Below, in pieces: positions 62,898 to 64,000 of a stretch of 64,000 nt of DNA. Made by a program: the position numbers and the translations under genes. The notes beneath the pieces are model-generated. The model had not been told where the DNA came from, searched no databases, and worked only from the letters and a program-made list of their open reading frames with translations. Each line of letters starts with the position of its first letter. Within the stretch, counting starts at the first letter, position 1. Source of the stretch: Thermoclostridium sp036562185 (GTDB taxonomy: Bacteria > Bacillota > Clostridia > DSM-8532); NCBI GenBank assembly GCA_036562185.1, contig DATCKN010000094.1, forward strand, positions 12,931 through 76,930, written 5' to 3'.

Positions 62898-64000
62898 TTA
62901 TTCAGTCGGATTCACGTAAGAATCAGGGCCCCAGTGTCCAGTAATATTTATTGTCCTTAATTCACAATTATCCAACGTATTAATTCGATCATATAGTAAT
63001 ATGTTGTGTATATCTGCCGTATGTGATGTTACCCATATATCATGGGAAGTTCTAGAACCTGTTGTTCCCTGAACTCTATAAACAACATAGCTGTGATTAA
63101 ATTCACCATCACTTTCAATATCAATCTGAATAATGTCCCCTACTTCAGCATACGCAACACCATCATAAACTGTGCCATGGGGGCCTAAATCGAATCCGCT
63201 GCCTTCCTCAATATACTCAAAAAACTCATCAACTCCTGTCCATACCCATGATTTTGGTGTATCATTCTGCTTACTTGTTTGATACCAATCGCGATCTCCA
63301 CTATTAGTTATCATTGGAAATGCTTTTGCCTCTATTGTTGATTTTGAATCAGTCCCACCAAAACCATACCATAAACATTGTGATGCAAAATTCTGACAGT
63401 CGCCACCTTGCTTAGAATAATCAAAAAACTTCGAATTACGCTTTGAACCTCCATAAGATTCCATATATTTTTGTGCCCGTGTTCTGTTGTAACTTGTAAA
63501 TTTCTTATTAGCCAATATTGAATAATCTCCACTTTGAATCTTTTCTTCAAATTCCTTAACTTTTTTATATTTTTCAATATTTTCATTACTTTGGTTTGGT
63601 TTCTCATTTTTTATCCAATCCAGAGCTTCTTCCAAATTAAAATCATCTTCCATGAAAGTAGTATCTATCTCGTCAGGAGATTCAATGTTTGTTATCAGCC
63701 ACTTATTTTCAATTTTTTGTAATTGTATAGAATATCTTGGAGCATCTATACTTATCCCATAACTATAATTTTGCAATATATCTTTATAAATTTCTTGTAG
63801 ATCAACAATTACTTTGTCATTATCAAAGGTAATATTAAAAAAATCTATAGATATATTATCCCAAAGAATCTTGTAATTTGCGTATTTTAGTTTTTCTTTA
63901 TCATATCTCATTTTATTAATAAAGCCTCTTATGCTTTTATTATCCTGAAAATCTCCAAATATGTAGTGAGTAAATTCATCGGTAACTTCCCCTTTTATAT
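62898..64000 (-). CDS. amidase-domain (Amidase_6) protein, N terminus outside window
   Basis: The frame is open to the window edge, with no stop upstream of the ATG at 63911, so at least 366 residues and possibly a signal sequence lie beyond. The C-terminal 200 residues form the Amidase_6 (NlpC/P60-like, PF12671) domain: NRTRAQKYMESYG, then GGDCQNFASQCLWYGFGG with the catalytic Cys, EVGDIIQIDI and FNHSYVVYRV with the His. The N-terminal part is an all-alpha/beta leader seen in such clostridial proteins. It may cleave cell-wall peptide or amide bonds. Its neighbour is the anchored protein. Confidence 0.8.
   Translation of the reverse strand, partial: IKGEVTDEFTHYIFGDFQDNKSIRGFINKMRYDKEKLKYANYKILWDNISIDFFNITFDNDKVIVDLQEIYKDILQNYSYGISIDAPRYSIQLQKIENKWLITNIESPDEIDTTFMEDDFNLEEALDWIKNEKPNQSNENIEKYKKVKEFEEKIQSGDYSILANKKFTSYNRTRAQKYMESYGGSKRNSKFFDYSKQGGDCQNFASQCLWYGFGGTDSKSTIEAKAFPMITNSGDRDWYQTSKQNDTPKSWVWTGVDEFFEYIEEGSGFDLGPHGTVYDGVAYAEVGDIIQIDIESDGEFNHSYVVYRVQGTTGSRTSHDIWVTSHTADIHNILLYDRINTLDNCELRTINITGHWGPDSYVNPTE

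Overview
The window looks like a chromosomal segment of an anaerobic, endospore-forming, plant-polysaccharide-degrading Firmicute (class Clostridia). Evidence: a gerA-type germinant-receptor operon, an S-layer-anchored rhamnogalacturonan lyase, GH2 and GH51 glycosidases, an [FeFe]-hydrogenase-like sensor cluster, sodium-pump decarboxylase subunits, strong AGGAGG-type ribosome sites and moderate-to-low GC. A Thermoclostridium/Hungateiclostridium-like cellulolytic species would fit, but the species cannot be proved from the sequence alone.

Layout. (1) 1-7.1 kb is a decay-prone stretch: the tail of a DUF6273 protein, a PNPOx-like protein, a sugar-phosphate-isomerase-like gene with an internal deletion, a FIST-like protein, a frameshifted remnant, a chemoreceptor split by an in-frame amber codon, and a GH2 protein that has lost its catalytic segment. 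(2) 7.4-21.3 kb is a carbohydrate region: a flavodoxin-type reductase, then on the minus strand an ArsR-type regulator, a GH51 arabinofuranosidase with a DUF6171 partner, a giant secreted PL11 rhamnogalacturonan lyase with SLH repeats, a membrane AraC-type regulator and an orphan sugar-binding lipoprotein. (3) 21.4-26.6 kb holds asnA and a gerA-gerC-small membrane protein-gerB operon. (4) 26.8-31.7 kb has lacZ-type GH2 diverging from glgA across a long inverted repeat. (5) 31.8-48.8 kb is mostly housekeeping: glyoxalase, CPBP protease, HEAT protein, HelD, RsfS, LeuS, a UroD-family protein, histidinol phosphatase, acyl-CoA synthetase, a DUF1540 protein, a PP2C-LysM protein, archaeal-type phosphoglycerate mutase and OadB/OadG. 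(6) 49.2-56.2 kb contains a DUF1858 protein, then a tight operon DRTGG / HATPase / hydrogenase-like Fe-S protein / DRTGG / PHP, followed by pyrK-pyrD, a histidine phosphatase and an orotate phosphoribosyltransferase-like gene. (7) 56.3-64 kb has an RsmF-type methyltransferase, a tRNA-His/Gln/Lys cluster, rpiA interrupted near its 3' end by a complete IS21-family element with a 6-bp target duplication, a membrane-anchored protein of unknown function and an amidase-domain protein that runs off the window.

How the genes fit together. The 8-30 kb genes form a pectin/hemicellulose side-chain system: backbone cleavage at the cell surface by the PL11 enzyme, arabinose and galactose removal by GH51 and GH2, with an extracellular binding protein plus membrane AraC regulator as the probable sensor. 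The 49.5-52.8 kb cluster is best read as a redox or hydrogen sensing module rather than a metabolic hydrogenase. No CRISPR array, prophage, restriction system or rRNA was seen.
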